Below, in pieces: positions 26,634-38,449 of a stretch of 64,000 bases of DNA. The notes under the pieces are model-generated. The model worked only from the letters and a program-made list of their open reading frames with translations, was not told the origin of the DNA and ran no database searches. The DNA lies in contig OX365948.1 in the NCBI GenBank assembly GCA_947247005.1, positions 55,039,401 through 55,103,400 of the forward strand. The letters run 5' to 3'. Position 1 is the stretch's first letter. Every line of letters starts with the position of its first letter. Origin of the DNA: Spisula solida (lineage: Eukaryota > Mollusca > Bivalvia > Venerida > Mactridae). A program made the translations under genes and the position numbers.

Positions 26634-28253
26634 TACTTTGTAATAACTAAAATATTCAACTAAGAACCGGCTTCCGGAAGAACTGCAAGAGAAATGGTGT
26701 TTAAAATTGCAGTTGTGGTCGCAATAGCACCATAAAAGCATTAAGTGGTGTGGGCGTTATCATGTGGACTACAACAAACACACATGTTTATTTAGGGAAA
26801 ACATGCACATTTTATATTATTTGACACAAATAATGGATACTGTACCTTTAATTATAAAGCATTCTGTGATCGATCATATCTTCTTTTATCATAATCTAAG
26901 ATATTTATGTATTGATAAAGGGGGCACACACCAAGGGCGAACTTGTATGGAATAAGAAACAACGTAAAAAGGTTTTGAATTGATAACGGGCATTTATTTT
27001 GTAAAATGCCATAAAACAAAACCAAATAAAAATGTGAGAAAGTATTTTTGAAACATAGTTGTTCTTAAATTACATAACTGGGCGGAAAATACCGCAAGAT
27101 ATATAGGTCGATTACAATCTTTTCAAACAATCAGTCGGTCGTATTAACGAACACCACGGAATACAATACACGGTCACATATAAATCATAAACCATGTTTT
27201 TATTGTCCAATCTAGCTTTGTAATGTATTATCTCTTCCAGAGATAGCGTTGCTTCAAAGTCTGATTTTTATTTTGCATGCATGAAGTTATCGTGATGTAG
27301 CGTCTCAAAGCGTCGAGTGGTTCCTTTAGTTTATAGCTCTCAATATATTCTGATTAAAGCGGTTTGGGTTTTTTTGTTGCATTTATTTATTAACACAAAG
27401 AGTGCCGTCATCTCGACACTATGATGTTTTGTACAAGTGATTTTTTTTGAATATATAAACGCTGTAACAAATAGGATATTGAAGGAAATGAAATTTTTGA
27501 CTTTTTTTGCTAAATTACGTTGAATAACGTAAAGGCGTCATCTACACCGGCCAATTATTAATCGGGTACTTGAAAAATGGAAAAAAGTTACAAAAGCTGC
27601 AAAATAATAATGCCAAATTCAACCACATAAACATAATGTCATTGGTGAGAATGTATTAAGAACCCTTTTCTCCAACAAATATGCACATACCGTTTAACAA
27701 ACACATTTACAAAAGTTCTACCGCTTTAATACATTTCAACTCAGATTCAGACACACCGCATAAAATTACAAGAAAATATTTTTACATCCTTAGCTAGTTC
27801 ATTCCCACTTTTTGTAATTCCAAGCGATTGTTTCAATCGTTTACCAAGGTGTTTATGTTCTAAGCTCCAGGGAATGTTTTCCATTAAATAATTTATTCAT
27901 GTTTTGTACAGTAATCACGCGTTTGAAAGATCTGTTTACTAGTTTTAACATTAATCTGAGCAAAACAGGCTTCAATGATCTGTCACAAAATGAGCAAGCA
28001 ATTGTTCTGCGAATTGCAGATTTTTTTATTCTAAATTCCAAAAAATCAAAACATCCTCCTGCGATTACGAAACGTCAATTCCATTTTATGGGTATTTTAG
28101 TTTGGGTTTGAAGTCTAAACCGACAGTGCTTCAGTCATAATAGAGACTGTCCGGTGGCGCAGTTATCATGACACTAAACAACTAGTCCTTAAGCTACCAT
28201 ACCCTTATAAGTGTCAAGCAATATAGCTATCCCGATTACCATAGGTAGCTCTT
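26634..28253. other. Unannotated AT-rich interval
   Basis: Two overlapping opposite-strand frames at 27853-28111 (62 and 70 codons) were examined and show no known motif. Nothing else recognised. Confidence 0.45.
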
Positions 28254-28396
28254 CGATGGACACCACCTAGCAGAGCTGGGACTTTCTCTGGAAGAAGCGC
28301 AGAGATTAGCCAAAACACAGACCTAAGTGGAAAGAAACCGTTGCAGCCTTATGTTTCACCAGGGACGAAGAGGAATAAGTAAGTACTAAGTAAATA
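28254..28396 (+). pseudogene. LINE ORF2 C-terminal remnant with frameshift
   Basis: One frame reads LAELGLSLEEAQRLAKTQT, then after a single-base shift the next frame reads KWKETVAALCFTRDEEE and stops at 28376. The order EAQ-LA-(D)R..KW…V-AALC-TR-EE is the standard C-terminus of a large group of animal non-LTR retrotransposon ORF2 proteins. A TAAG-rich tail (ATAAGTAAGTACTAAGTAA) follows at once. It is a 5'-truncated dead copy, related to 17949-18200. Confidence 0.75.
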
Positions 28397-28494
28397 TAGC
28401 TATAGCAGTGCCATTTAAACGAATTTGATATGTAGCTGTCGATATAATTGACTGAACTCCAACAAATGTTGCCACAAAAGGTAAATCCTTTGAT

Positions 28495-28650
28495 AAAACA
28501 GTACCCAGATGATAGACGACAGAGGGGAAGACATAATGAGGCGGATGGTGGATGGAGAGTGGAATAAGAAGGGACTCATTTAGAAGGAAACATTAAAAAC
28601 CAGGGACAGGAAAAACTGGATAATGCTGATCGACGCTAGCCATATTTGTC
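28495..28650 (+). pseudogene. LINE 3' fragment, upstream of MITE-B
   Basis: Shares with 28894-29080 the tract GGATAATGCTGA…CGCTAGCC and a preceding GGGGAAGA…GGATGGT block. One frame reads TRDRKNWIMLIDASHIC, with the DR..W pattern of LINE C-termini. It is cut off at MITE-B copy 2. Confidence 0.5.
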
Positions 28651-28893
28651 GATTAGATTTAGAAGGTCATAAGTACAAAATCAATATTTTGAGAAAACAA
28701 GAAAACACTGTCTGAAAACTACTCTTTACTTACGCAAAAACAAGCTTTTTAAACTTCAATTTGGTCAACATGACCACTTCCGATTTTCATGAAAATAGGC
28801 TCATACGAAGCGCATTGAGATGCAGATTGCATATATGCATGAGTCTTATAAGGTCGTCAGTAGTACTTACGACCTTCTAATTCTAAGCCAGCG
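28651..28893 (-). mobile_element. MITE-B copy 2, inverted
   Basis: Reverse-complement orientation to the other MITE-B copies: GGTCAACATGACCACTTCC and AATAGGCTCATACGAAGCGC are the complements of their interior. The right terminus TTACGACCTTCTAATTCTAA then GCCAGCG is intact; the left (ATTTAGAAGGTCATAAGTAC) is shorter. It lies between two homologous LINE 3' fragments. Confidence 0.75.
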
Positions 28894-29080
28894 AAATGTT
28901 TCCCGAAGGTGGATTCCAGATAGCAGACGAAAGTGGGGAAGATAGAATGAAACCTGGAGGAGGATGGTAGAAACGAAACGAAACAGAAAAAACCAGAGAC
29001 AGAACAAACTGGATAATGCTGACGCTAGCCTTTTATGTGTCGAAATACAAATGTACACGAAGATGACTAAGTAAGTATAG
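28894..29080 (+). pseudogene. LINE 3' fragment, downstream of MITE-B
   Basis: One frame reads TRDRTNWIMLTLAFYVSKYK then CTRR and a stop, followed by CTAAGTAAGTA. The DR..W motif and TAAG tail again mark a LINE C-terminus and 3' end. An early stop upstream of the motif shows that it is dead. It is partly duplicated in 28495-28650. Confidence 0.5.
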
Positions 29081-29922
29081 GATCGAACATGCGTTTCCAA
29101 GACGGAAGCTTTAATGATGCGGTCACCGGGGACATTCCCTACGTGTTTGGGGGTACATCTCATATACAGATGATTAAACAAAGTGTAGATCTATATAAAA
29201 AAGTCCACACAACTCGTTTTGGCCTTGAAATGTGCGATACTAATATTGATTACACATAACAACTTCAAGATGTATAAACGCATTTTGGTAAATACAATGT
29301 AATTGCCACAGAACTAACATTAAACGAACAAAAAATTTCGAGCCATACAAGTTAAGTAAGTCATTAATATGCTAAATATTCTGGGGTTATTGGTGTTCTT
29401 ATTGGTACTTGTGTTTCGAGGTAAAATTGACAGACAAAGTTGATAGACATAGTTGACAGACTTTTCCTAATACAACAATCCGTCCCTAGCTGACAAACGA
29501 TCGACTCTAATGAGCCGTTTTACTTGCAGAAGTCGCAATAGCACGTCACTCACAAGAATCGTTTCTCTGGTCATAAAATTCCACAACTGACATTGGAGTA
29601 TTGAAGAATCTAGACTGCTACTCAATATAATCGACAATACATCCGTCAAAAACTAAGTTTCACGACAGAACCAGTCCCTCAATGTCAGACTTCCGGCTAA
29701 CTGAAAATTGACCTTTATCTCAGTAAGTGATATTGCTGTGTTTGCTTGCACGTCTTTGGGGACTAATGAACAATACCATCTTTAAATTACTTCCGAATGT
29801 TTTTTCTGTATCTCCGCAAACTAGGATTACTTTCATTGACTTCCATTAATAAAGCGCTACTGTAGTCAACTGGGATTTTACTGTTTAAGGGAATGTAGGT
29901 TAACACTCCATGGATACGGTTA
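29081..29922. other. Unannotated interval
   Basis: Short imperfect repeats of TTGATAGACATAGTTGACAG occur at 29425-29462. Otherwise nothing was recognised. Confidence 0.45.
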
Positions 29923-30150
29923 CTGTTTTATCAAAGCACTTACGAAATCTTAAAGTTACGCTCAAATTTAAATTCTTTACAATTATTTCACAACTGCAAA
30001 TTGGTGACGGAAATGGTTTGTAGGGTCCAGTAACTGAATCACTATTAGTATTACTGTTTCCTTTACCACACTTCATACTTGTAAACAAAATAAAAATAAT
30101 TTAAATTCGATCGTAAGTTTACGTTTGTCGTAAGTGCTTTGATCAAACAG
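29923..30150. mobile_element. MITE-A copy 2
   Basis: 228 bp. The left CTGTTTTATCAAAGCACTTA and right TAAGTGCTTTGATCAAACAG are inverted termini with few mismatches, the best-preserved pair in the family. TA precedes the left end (29921-29922); AA follows the right end. The interior aligns with 1906-2136, for example TTTGTAGGGTCCAGTAA versus TTTGTAGGAGATCATTAA and TTTACCACA. Confidence 0.85.
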
Positions 30151-31158
30151 AACCAAGGGGTCATTGTTTTGCCGCAATATTTATAATTCATGTACCATGT
30201 TTGGCATCGCTTCTAAACAATAGTTCAATCATGTACAGTGGTCAATTGACCGATCCAGTTTACCCGGGAACTATAATGCTCACATTTTGATAAGGGCCAA
30301 GTAATCAATATCCATGGCCGTCTAATATCAACTGAACAAACCCTATCATTTAACGCTGTGCATAATTATTATGTTAATTGAACAAAATCAGAGTAGCGAG
30401 AACTTGGGAGTCTGGTAAACTGAATAGTATCGTGAACTAAGCAGTCTGCCAACTTCACGCACACCATAACTAATAATCAGGACAGAACAGGCGTTTATTT
30501 TCAATTTGTGCCTACAACACCTCATCACAATACAAACAATATGATTTACCAAAGAACATAATTATATACATGATAGCATACCTCTGTAAGGGAGATCACT
30601 GAGCACGAGACTGAGAAAATGGAACGTCACGTGTGAAAGGGTGCGAAACCCTATTGTACATACAATTATATACCTGCAGAAGGCTATTTTAAGCTTATTA
30701 TATGTATTTCGCCCTAGGGTACGGATTTGTAGTCTGGGGAGGTGAAAAATCAAGTTCAAAATCCTTATTTTGCTTTTATCTATTGTATTGTTTTGCAAAT
30801 TGGTACGAAACTTTGACAACAAAGTGTTTAATGCAGTCGTAAGCATTCCACTGAATTTCATTACAAGCACTTTGAGATTCGATTTGTCTGACATACTGAT
30901 GTATTTATATATTCACAAAATGAATAATATTTAGTTATTTTAGTCGTATATATAGAGTGTATGTTTTGTACGTAGCTTTTGTCAAGCACATGGCTGTTTC
31001 TGCTTTATTAGACTTGTCCCTATGCCCCTCGATATGGGCATTAAGGGAACTCGTCATTGTATAAGCGGAGTTGCCATTGCACTATTTTATTTATGTTTGT
31101 CTTTTGTTAGAGACGAACAAACTGCATGACGCGTGTATGTGGTCGCACGGTCGTGATA
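30151..31158. other. Unannotated interval
   Basis: The 110-codon minus-strand frame at 30562-30894 was examined. It has no signal peptide, membrane segment or known motif, no conserved neighbour, and AT-driven residue use. Not called as a gene. Confidence 0.45.
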
Positions 31159-31466
31159 CGCTCTCTGTCTGATGCCCTTAATTTTTTAAAAATATTTTAT
31201 GAATTCATAAAAAATAAATACAGCAACGGTTTCGTTTCTTTATATATATAATAACTGGACTCTACTGCTAGCTATTCTGTCAATTAGGTACTCTCCTACC
31301 TTCTAAAATTTTAATTTAACAAATCAGTTTTAATTTATGGATTATGTTTGTCTGCCAATACTAAACGAGCATTCTGTAAACAGGTACGTTACTTTTTTGT
31401 AGTATAATAAAGTTCTGTTACAGTCAAATTAGTTAATAATAATAAACTTCAATCAGACAGAGAGCG
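31159..31466. mobile_element. TA-flanked inverted-repeat element, 308 bp
   Basis: CGCTCTCTGTCTGAT at the left end and its exact complement ATCAGACAGAGAGCG at the right end are flanked by TA (31157-31158 and 31467-31468). Counting TGATA/TATCA, the inverted match extends to about 20 bp. The interior is AT-rich and non-coding. Probably a MITE; single copy here. Confidence 0.7.
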
Positions 31467-32829
31467 TATCATGATTATTTATTGTTGAAAACAACAAATA
31501 TATATATATACAAATAAATAATATAAGGAGAATGTAAACGTATGCATACAGCAAATGTTTTTCAATACCCCCAGACTGCACCAGTTTGGTGAATTACCTC
31601 CCTTTAATAAAACCTAATATGCAAATTTTGCGAACTCCAAATAAAGTTATTAAGCAAATCTATATATCCAAAGCAAACAAGGGTGGTGGCGGGTGAAGTT
31701 AGTAAGTTTACTAACATTTTAAAGGAAATGCTGCTAGTTCACTTTCTGGTCAACGGAGATTACCGGAAATACACGAAGGCACTTCGGAACGTTGTCGGAA
31801 TTGGCCGAACGCTGATATCGGGAAAGTATTGAAGAAGTGTAAACATCAATAAGCAAGAACTACCATTGTGGCAATTAATAACAAATGCAAAATATGCAAC
31901 AAGTCAAATAGTTTTCCTCGGCCAGATACTTTACAGACCAGTATTTACTACAGTTACCTTACTTAAGAAATAATGAATGTGTACATGCGTTTTATCGTAG
32001 AATAAAGCACAGTTACTAGTTTGGATGCGCACCTGAACAAGCTTTATTTTAGATAAAACACAGGTACATGTTTATTAATTCGATTCTAATAAAGCCAATA
32101 TTCCGGATTGGATATTACAAAAAGACGTAGTAACAATAGCACTACGTTCTTCATCGAACGGCTTATTTGCAGTTGTCAGTCGTAGCTGTATTTTATCGTT
32201 AATTTGTGCACACCATGATTTCCTCTATGTGTATATGGCTGAAACCGCTTGTTGGTTAGAATACCGGTTAATCCTACCTAATCAAAGTGGTAGGGAAGGG
32301 GAAACACTTCATAAATTCTTTGGCCTAACCATTTTCAAACATTCTACATCAATAATAACAAAGCAGACCCCCTGTCGTGATTCGAACATTGTGACCATTT
32401 ACAGCAGACGACTGGCGAATTCGTGAATATGTATCTAGACGGTACATCTCAAGAAACTGTGTGGTAGAAGTATACTACATGTAACTACACAGTACCAAAA
32501 TTTACTGTCTAGACTCACCCTAAGTCAGACTGACACATTAGCCAATCAGGCATTGACATGTGGTCACATGCTCCTCCATAGTCAAATTTCTTTAGGCTTT
32601 CCAATATACCCCCGGCCTCTAGGCCGAGGGTAAGTAAGAACATGCGTAATGGGTGCTACGCGCATTATTTCAATAGGGGTTTTCTGACGCAGTTTTCGGA
32701 ACAACGTCACAATTACATAATTAGGATTTCTCTTCTAGTAAAATATTAGTATATATATATACAGGTACAATAGCTTAGTTTAATTTTGAGTTCACCTTAG
32801 TGTACAGTATACTAATTTATTTTAGATCG
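31467..32829. other. Unannotated interval with a small GC-rich hairpin
   Basis: CCCCGGCCTCTAGGCCGAGGG at about 32611-32631 can fold, and GCGTAATGGGTGCTACGC follows at about 32645. These are probably ends of an unassigned repeat. No gene recognised. Confidence 0.4.
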
Positions 32830-33063
32830 ACTATGAAGCAAGCTCTTTGTTTTAATCACTCTCTACTCCTCATTTATGATGTTATCCATCGCCACGAGGG
32901 TATGAGCGAAGATAAGCCAGTTGTTCTTTTTATGCCGATCGTCTATCTAACACAAGGATAACAGATACCATTTTCATTTCGTCATTGGTAAGACCTTAAA
33001 ATCGAACCCGGGATCTCCTGCACTCGAATCGGACGCTCTACCACAAGGCTATCGAGGCGGCGG
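32830..33063 (-). mobile_element. tRNA-derived SINE (family 1), minus strand
   Basis: Read on the minus strand from about 33063, the head CGCCTCGATAGCCTTGTGG gives an A box and CCCGGGTTCGATTTT a B box. The body continues through GGTCTTACCAATGACG to the tract ATACCCTCGTGGCGATGGAT, which also occurs in the fragment at 33785-33895. The head has no acceptor-stem pairing. Best-preserved family 1 copy in the window. Confidence 0.75.
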
Positions 33064-33784
33064 GTGGTTTTACTGTATAGAACAAAATGCATTACAATCG
33101 CACATTTCTATAAAGATGAGAATTGAAAACTCCACACAACTACTCCAGGCAGACAGCATCCATTACTAGTACCTTACAACCCACTCAGTATAACACCACT
33201 ACCATGATAATTAAATAAAAGTCCAAATGATGCCATGGTCATATGCACTAACACTGGCTGTGGGCCATCATTGACCTGTAGTAATTAAATGAATCTCCGA
33301 ATTAACGTCCAATCAGTGAACGCAAGAACAGGGCAAATGACACGCCTAAATCCATATCGCCGCGCGGAGACACAAACGAGTGTTGTAATTATCTCTGCCG
33401 CTATCCATATTACATGAATTTCCTGTATCCAAGGAAAGATTCCTTTCTCGGGAAAAGTAACCACGATCCATCGATTATAGGCATCCCGATGATGTGTCAA
33501 AATTAATTTTCTATCCTTACACCCGGTCTTGGGTGTGAAACGCGAACAAGAACATACGGTAGTTGCTCCTGGTAATTTAAGAGAAAGCCGTGCTATTACT
33601 ATTTGGCACCATTATATGTATACAGAGAACGATCGTCCATAAATCTATGCCGACTTCTTTATATAGGTACAAGAACAATTTAACTATGAAACAATGTCCA
33701 TTTACACTGTTCATAAATAACAACAAGCCGAATACGTAACTACGTATATCCGTCAGTACCTATTCTATTTATACTACATTTTAA

Positions 33785-33895
33785 AATTTATTTTAGGTTA
33801 GTTGTGAAACCAGATTTATTACTATGGACACCTCATTTTTGTTGTTATCCATCGCCACGAGGGTATAAGAGAAACCAGCTTCCTTATTCTGAACA
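33785..33895 (-). mobile_element. Partial SINE, family 1 body
   Basis: TTATCCATCGCCACGAGGGT and GAAACCAGCTTCCTTATTC match the 3' body of the element at 32830-33063, but the tRNA-like head is missing. Confidence 0.65.
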
Positions 33896-34189
33896 TGAAC
33901 ATTAACGCCCCCACCCTCCCCCATAATATGACTTCTATTACGGAACTTCTATACAAAATAATTTTTACAGTACAGAACTTCAAATGGTTGAAAACAATCG
34001 AAGTGCATTTCTAGTTCCAGCTCCCCTTTAAACGATTTTCTTCAATCCAACAATGCTCCATTTTGTAATAATAAAAAAATACCAAATAAAAGTCGTTGAG
34101 CCGACTGTACATTTACTCCCCGATGATTGAGTCGCAAGTCGACCGTTAACAAGGCGCTGTTGGCAGCCACAACGCATTGGCGTTTGGCC

Positions 34190-34332
34190 CTCTCAGATAC
34201 CAATTCGAATCATACAACTAGGTAAAGTGGAGCATGTGGGTTAGCTCAGAAAAAAAATTATTGTCACACTTCGGAACGGAGATCGAACCTCTCGACCAGA
34301 AAGGGCGCGCCCTACCTAGACCACCGCTCCCA
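34190..34332 (-). mobile_element. tRNA-derived SINE (family 3), minus strand
   Basis: On the minus strand the head GGAGCGGTGGTCTAGGTAGG and the B box GAGGTTCGATCTCC are followed by a body with ATGCTCCACTTTACC and GAATTGGTATCTGAGAG. These parallel the plus-strand SINE at 15801. Acceptor-stem pairing is lost. Confidence 0.7.
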
Positions 34333-36334
34333 TTAATAATTTGAACAAATCGCATTAGAATCTAATGTCATATGTAAGTTTAACACATTGTCACGAATTT
34401 CTACGCAATAAGACCTTCGAAGACAGGGGTCATTGTGCAATAAGGCCGTGAAAAACAGGATTATCACACACTTACGACTGTCTCAGTAGAACGGAAAATA
34501 AACAAACAAAGAGAAAAAAGCTTACTAATTCAAAATACGATACTACATTCAATATGACCTACCAGGGATAAGTTGTGTCAACTTTTAGACTGTAAGATGC
34601 ATTATGCAAATTGTTATACCCAGATGACGTCATATTAAACACGTACGTTACCGGAAACGCTCACAGGGGACATTACTTATGGAAATAAAATAACTTCGCT
34701 CGGGATATAAACTACGACCGTAATCAAATAATTGCTGACGTTAATAATTAAAAAGGCGAATTCAGTGACAACTCACGGTTTTAAAACAGGAACGGTTTCT
34801 AACTCGTGTTGCAATAACTTGAAAATTAGAATTTAACGCCGTTCCTCAAAAAATTATAGTCATACACGGACACCGATTCACCTAACCTGTTTTCATGTAC
34901 GGCTTCTTACCACTGTTACCAGTACAAACTTACTCTTTCACAAGGAACCAGCAACTTCTCCACATGGAAAATCTACCTTTTTGTCAAAGTTTACATGAAA
35001 GGGCATGACCTAACGCGACAAACAATTGAGCAAATCCAACACACTTACCACTGGACCTCAACCGCGTTTGCAATCAATTAAATATTTCTACTTCCATAAA
35101 TGACATTAAAAAATTTGCAAGTTTGAGTGTTCTGAATAATTTTATAAAAAAGTTCTTCAATATTGTACAGAATACAGTATCGTTTGTTTTGCAGCTGTTG
35201 GAACAATTTCCATGAATCACGTGCATGTAGCCCGTGCTTTCCTCTCTTACAGACGATAACCAATCGAAAACACGGGTTACATCCCCGTGCTTCACGGATG
35301 CTTATCAGTTCGTAGAACTCAGTAACTACTTTAACGTTTCAAAATATTTAAGCACTTTACGTTAAGCACGGACATATAGCTCGTGTTTTCCTCTTTCACA
35401 GACTATCGCCAGAAAAAAGCATGCTTCACAGAAATAGCTTAAATGGTTTGAAAAATTTAATGTAGATATTGAGTTTCAGCAATCGCAAATAAACGCTATA
35501 CTTTATAGTAGAACTTTCTGTTTTGCCTGGTACATTTGTATATAATCACACATTTCCACCCCTATGGGTTATGTTAATAACTAACATTCAAAGCCATGTT
35601 TTAATTAATTTCCCTTAAATTTCCCTTACATCGTATGCATAGTATTCCCTCAATGATTTAACTTAGATGTATCAAACTCCCAATGGTCCTTACTTCCATC
35701 TCGCCCAAGCAACCCTGACTGTAAATCGCGACTATTGAAATGATTATCGAGGAGAAACGATACAATGTCGATAACGGTTACAGACCGGCGATAGTCGATG
35801 TTAAATATTGACTTGGTGTGTTGTCGTCTTTGTCAAATGAACAATTTGTCAAATGAACAAGTTTCGATACGTATAACGAACATGTTAGAACTAGCGATAC
35901 TTCTTAACGAACTTGTTCAAACTAGCACAGTTATTTAACAACTCTGATTATTTTCCCTTATTGCGATCGAGAAAATGTACTGATTTAACAATGTCATTGT
36001 ACTTCTTTAACGATTGCCACGATTGCAACTAGTGGAGTTTATAGAACTAAATTCAATTTTAATTTTAGATTTAAATCTTGGTAGAATCACTTATTGAACT
36101 TTAGGAGTTGTTTGCTTACAATCATTATTTGAACACACTTGTGATTTTGAATTCAGTAGAACCACGAAGTTCAATAAACGCTTATGTCCCAGTGGAAGCA
36201 TTGTCCGTAGAGCAGCAGCTAAGTCAATCAATGGTCATAATTATGTTAAATTGTTGGATAGCGTTATATGGATTTATGCTGGTTGACAAGCAATGCTTTG
36301 ATGGACTTTTTCAACAACTTTAATGTTTTGGTAA
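34333..36334. other. Mostly unannotated interval
   Basis: A TGACGTCA site lies at about 34625. A tract sharing AACTTAC…CAAGGAACCA with 21130-21160 lies near 34928, too short to define a family. No genes recognised. Confidence 0.4.
35221..35440. repeat. Diverged direct duplication
   Basis: 35226-35295 (GTAGCCCGTGCTTTCCTCTC, TACAGACGATAACC, GTGCTTCACGG) is partly repeated at about 35374-35430 (ATAGCTCGTGTTTTCCTCTT, ACAGACTATCGCC, ATGCTTCACAG), roughly 150 bp apart. Confidence 0.5.
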
Positions 36335-36395
36335 ATATTTTCGGACAAACGGACGAACGAACGGACGGACAGGACAATCGATATATGCCAAAATA
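36335..36395. repeat. GGAC-rich repeat end
   Basis: GGACAAACGGACGAACGAAC then GGACGGACAGGAC is followed by ATATATGCC. Runs of GGACGGACAGAC before ATATGCC are typical of a bivalve repeat I recall; compare GGACGGACAG and ATATGCCCCC at 37910-37936. Only this end is recognisable. Confidence 0.45.
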
Positions 36396-36712
36396 AGACA
36401 CCTGAATGTGAGTTTGCTATCTGGCTTATATCATAGTCGTCCAATCACATGGTCTATAGGGCGTAGCTATTGTGCATACACGTTTTCATTTCCAATATTA
36501 CATGGTCTTTTGATTTTGAAATTTTAAAATGAAGACCCAGGACGATTCAACCAATGAAATGGACTTATACATGCTGTTTGTAACAATGAAATGTCACTCA
36601 TAAAATTAAAAATCGAAATTCACGTGAATCGCATAACAGGTATGTAGCTAGTGTTTAGATAGTTTGGTACCGTGGCATTATATTTCGTTAGACCTTGGAT
36701 GAGAGAAAGGAG

Positions 36713-36766
36713 AGTGCAATTACTTCAGTGCATGATAATATGAACATGCACTAAAGTAATTGCACT
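36713..36766. repeat. Near-perfect 22-bp hairpin
   Basis: Arms 36713-36734 and 36745-36766 pair at 21 of 22 positions around the 10-nt loop ATAATATGAA. Flanks do not extend the pairing and no target duplication was seen. The stem-loop is about 54 nt long in total. Confidence 0.85.
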
Positions 36767-37109
36767 ATTTGATTTTGAATTTAAGACCCACCCCATAAAT
36801 CATCATTGCATGTAGCCACACCTCTTGCAAATTGTCATAACTATGATAATTATAGAATGCTATAGATAGAGAATTGTAACACGTGGTGTTCTTATTTAGT
36901 GAGAGCGTAGCAGTGCAGTATTGCAGTTATCGAACTTGTTTTACAGTTCAATATTGCAGTTATTCACTTTTTTCACCTTTACTATTGTACAAACAAGAAT
37001 TAGTTAATAATTTAGTACCCTCAAATATATCTCACAGGAGATTGTGCTGGTACTTGAAATAACCAAAAAATGACTAAAGACGTATGATCCAATGCAGTTC
37101 TTTACGTTT

Positions 37110-37244
37110 AAATGCCGAGCATAGCCTTTAGTTGCCAGTCAGATTTCTGCTGAAACATGGCAGGCAAATGTGTGCCTCCACACGAATTTGAACCCGGGTC
37201 GCCTGTTAGACGACAAGTGCGCTAACCATTGAGCTACGGAAGCC
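37110..37244 (-). mobile_element. tRNA-derived SINE (family 2), minus strand
   Basis: On the minus strand: GGCTTCCGTAGCTCAATGG (A box TAGCTCAATGG) and GACCCGGGTTCAAATTC (B box GGTTCAAATTC), then GGAGGCACACATTTGCC and the body CAGCAGAAATCTGACTGGC. A second copy lies at 40360-40485. The head is tRNA-like but the 5' and 3' ends do not form an acceptor stem. Confidence 0.75.
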
Positions 37245-37451
37245 ACACTTTGTCAATGTATTGGACAATATTCATGTAAACACACAGGTTACTGTATCAA
37301 TTATATAGAATGACATATGGAAACAAATGCATCATTGATAAAGATCTATCTTTTTATATCTATTCAGTAAAAAGTCATCTATGTTAATAATTTAGTCGCC
37401 TGTGTGTAAATATGTATGTTTTAAAATTAATACATAAACAACTAGAATTGT

Positions 37452-37962
37452 GTCCATATGACACGGATGCCCCCATTATAGCACATATCCTTTCAAATGG
37501 GGAAGGAGAGGGGAATAGCAGTTTGAGGTAACATCATTATTCAATTTCTTCAGCCTTGTGGACTATAATTGTATTAAAAATATCAAAGGCCATCATAATT
37601 AGATTAAAAGTAACAAAGGGCCATAATTCTGGTAAAAATCGACATAACATAAATTCCATCCTAAGCGGTCATCTATACATTGAGGTTGTTCAAATGTGGA
37701 AGTTTGAAGAAACTCAACCCAGTAGTTTATGAGGAGTTCAACACACAATATTTTTCACTATATAGTAAAAGTAACAAAGGGCCACAACTCCATCAGCAAA
37801 ATTCCATCCTTTACGGTCATCTATACATTTAGGTTGTTTTTCTGTGAGTTTGAAGAAATTCAACCCAACAGTTTATAAAGAGTTGAAAACACAAGATTTG
37901 TGTTACGGACGGACAGCACCAATGCTATATGCCCCCACACTTATAAGTAAGTGTTGGGGCAC
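37452..37962. repeat. Bivalve-type dispersed repeat with two ~161-bp units
   Basis: Two direct units start near 37603 and 37764 with AAAGTAACAAAGGGCCA. Each contains TCCATCC, GGTCATCTATACATT, GTTTGAAGAAA and AGTTTAT. The whole is bounded by GGATGCCCCCAT on the left and ATGCTATATGCCCCCACAC, then GTGTTGGGGCA, on the right, with a GTTACGGACGGACAG tract before it. I recall this layout (AACAAAGGGCCATAACTC … ATATGCCCCC) as very common in bivalves. Non-coding. Confidence 0.7.
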
Positions 37963-38449
37963 AACAACGAATGCAACTTTAAACTAATACAAATATACTT
38001 CTATTTTGAGGGAACTAACTTTTTGTTGTATTTAGCCGACACCGAGAGCATTAGAAGTGGATTACTTACATAATACTTGAATTATATACTAGTACGTAAT
38101 TTACAATTATTTTGGTCGTGTAGTGTGCAACTTTATAATACAAGGTGGACATTTTACTGTACATAAACATAGTTTGCATGTTCAGGATTATTTGACCAAG
38201 GTTTACCAACTGATTGCTTGCGAATGCAACGGAAAGACCAACTGATAAGAACATAGATCGACGACTTGTCTGAATGTGTTTCTGTTGATTTAATAATTTA
38301 TTTTAATCATTTGAAAAATAAAATGGATATCTTCACATCAAAAAGGGTATTTAATCGTTAATACTAGTTTGTGAAAACTTTAATAAAAACTATGTATTTT
38401 TTGTTGATCGTGAAAGAAGTTATACAAGTGATAGTATGATACTAAACAT

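Noticed and set aside
27853..28111. Opposite-strand pair of 62- and 70-codon frames
   Set aside because: They are mutual shadows without recognisable motifs. Neither is preferred.
30562..30894. 110-codon minus-strand frame, one of the longest not in a repeat
   Set aside because: AT-driven composition, no motif, no neighbours and no sign of conservation visible in the window. Expected by chance in 64 kb.
32370..32390. B-box-like sequence on the minus strand (TGTTCGAATCACGAC)
   Set aside because: No matching A box or shared SINE body; a single 11-bp match is weak.
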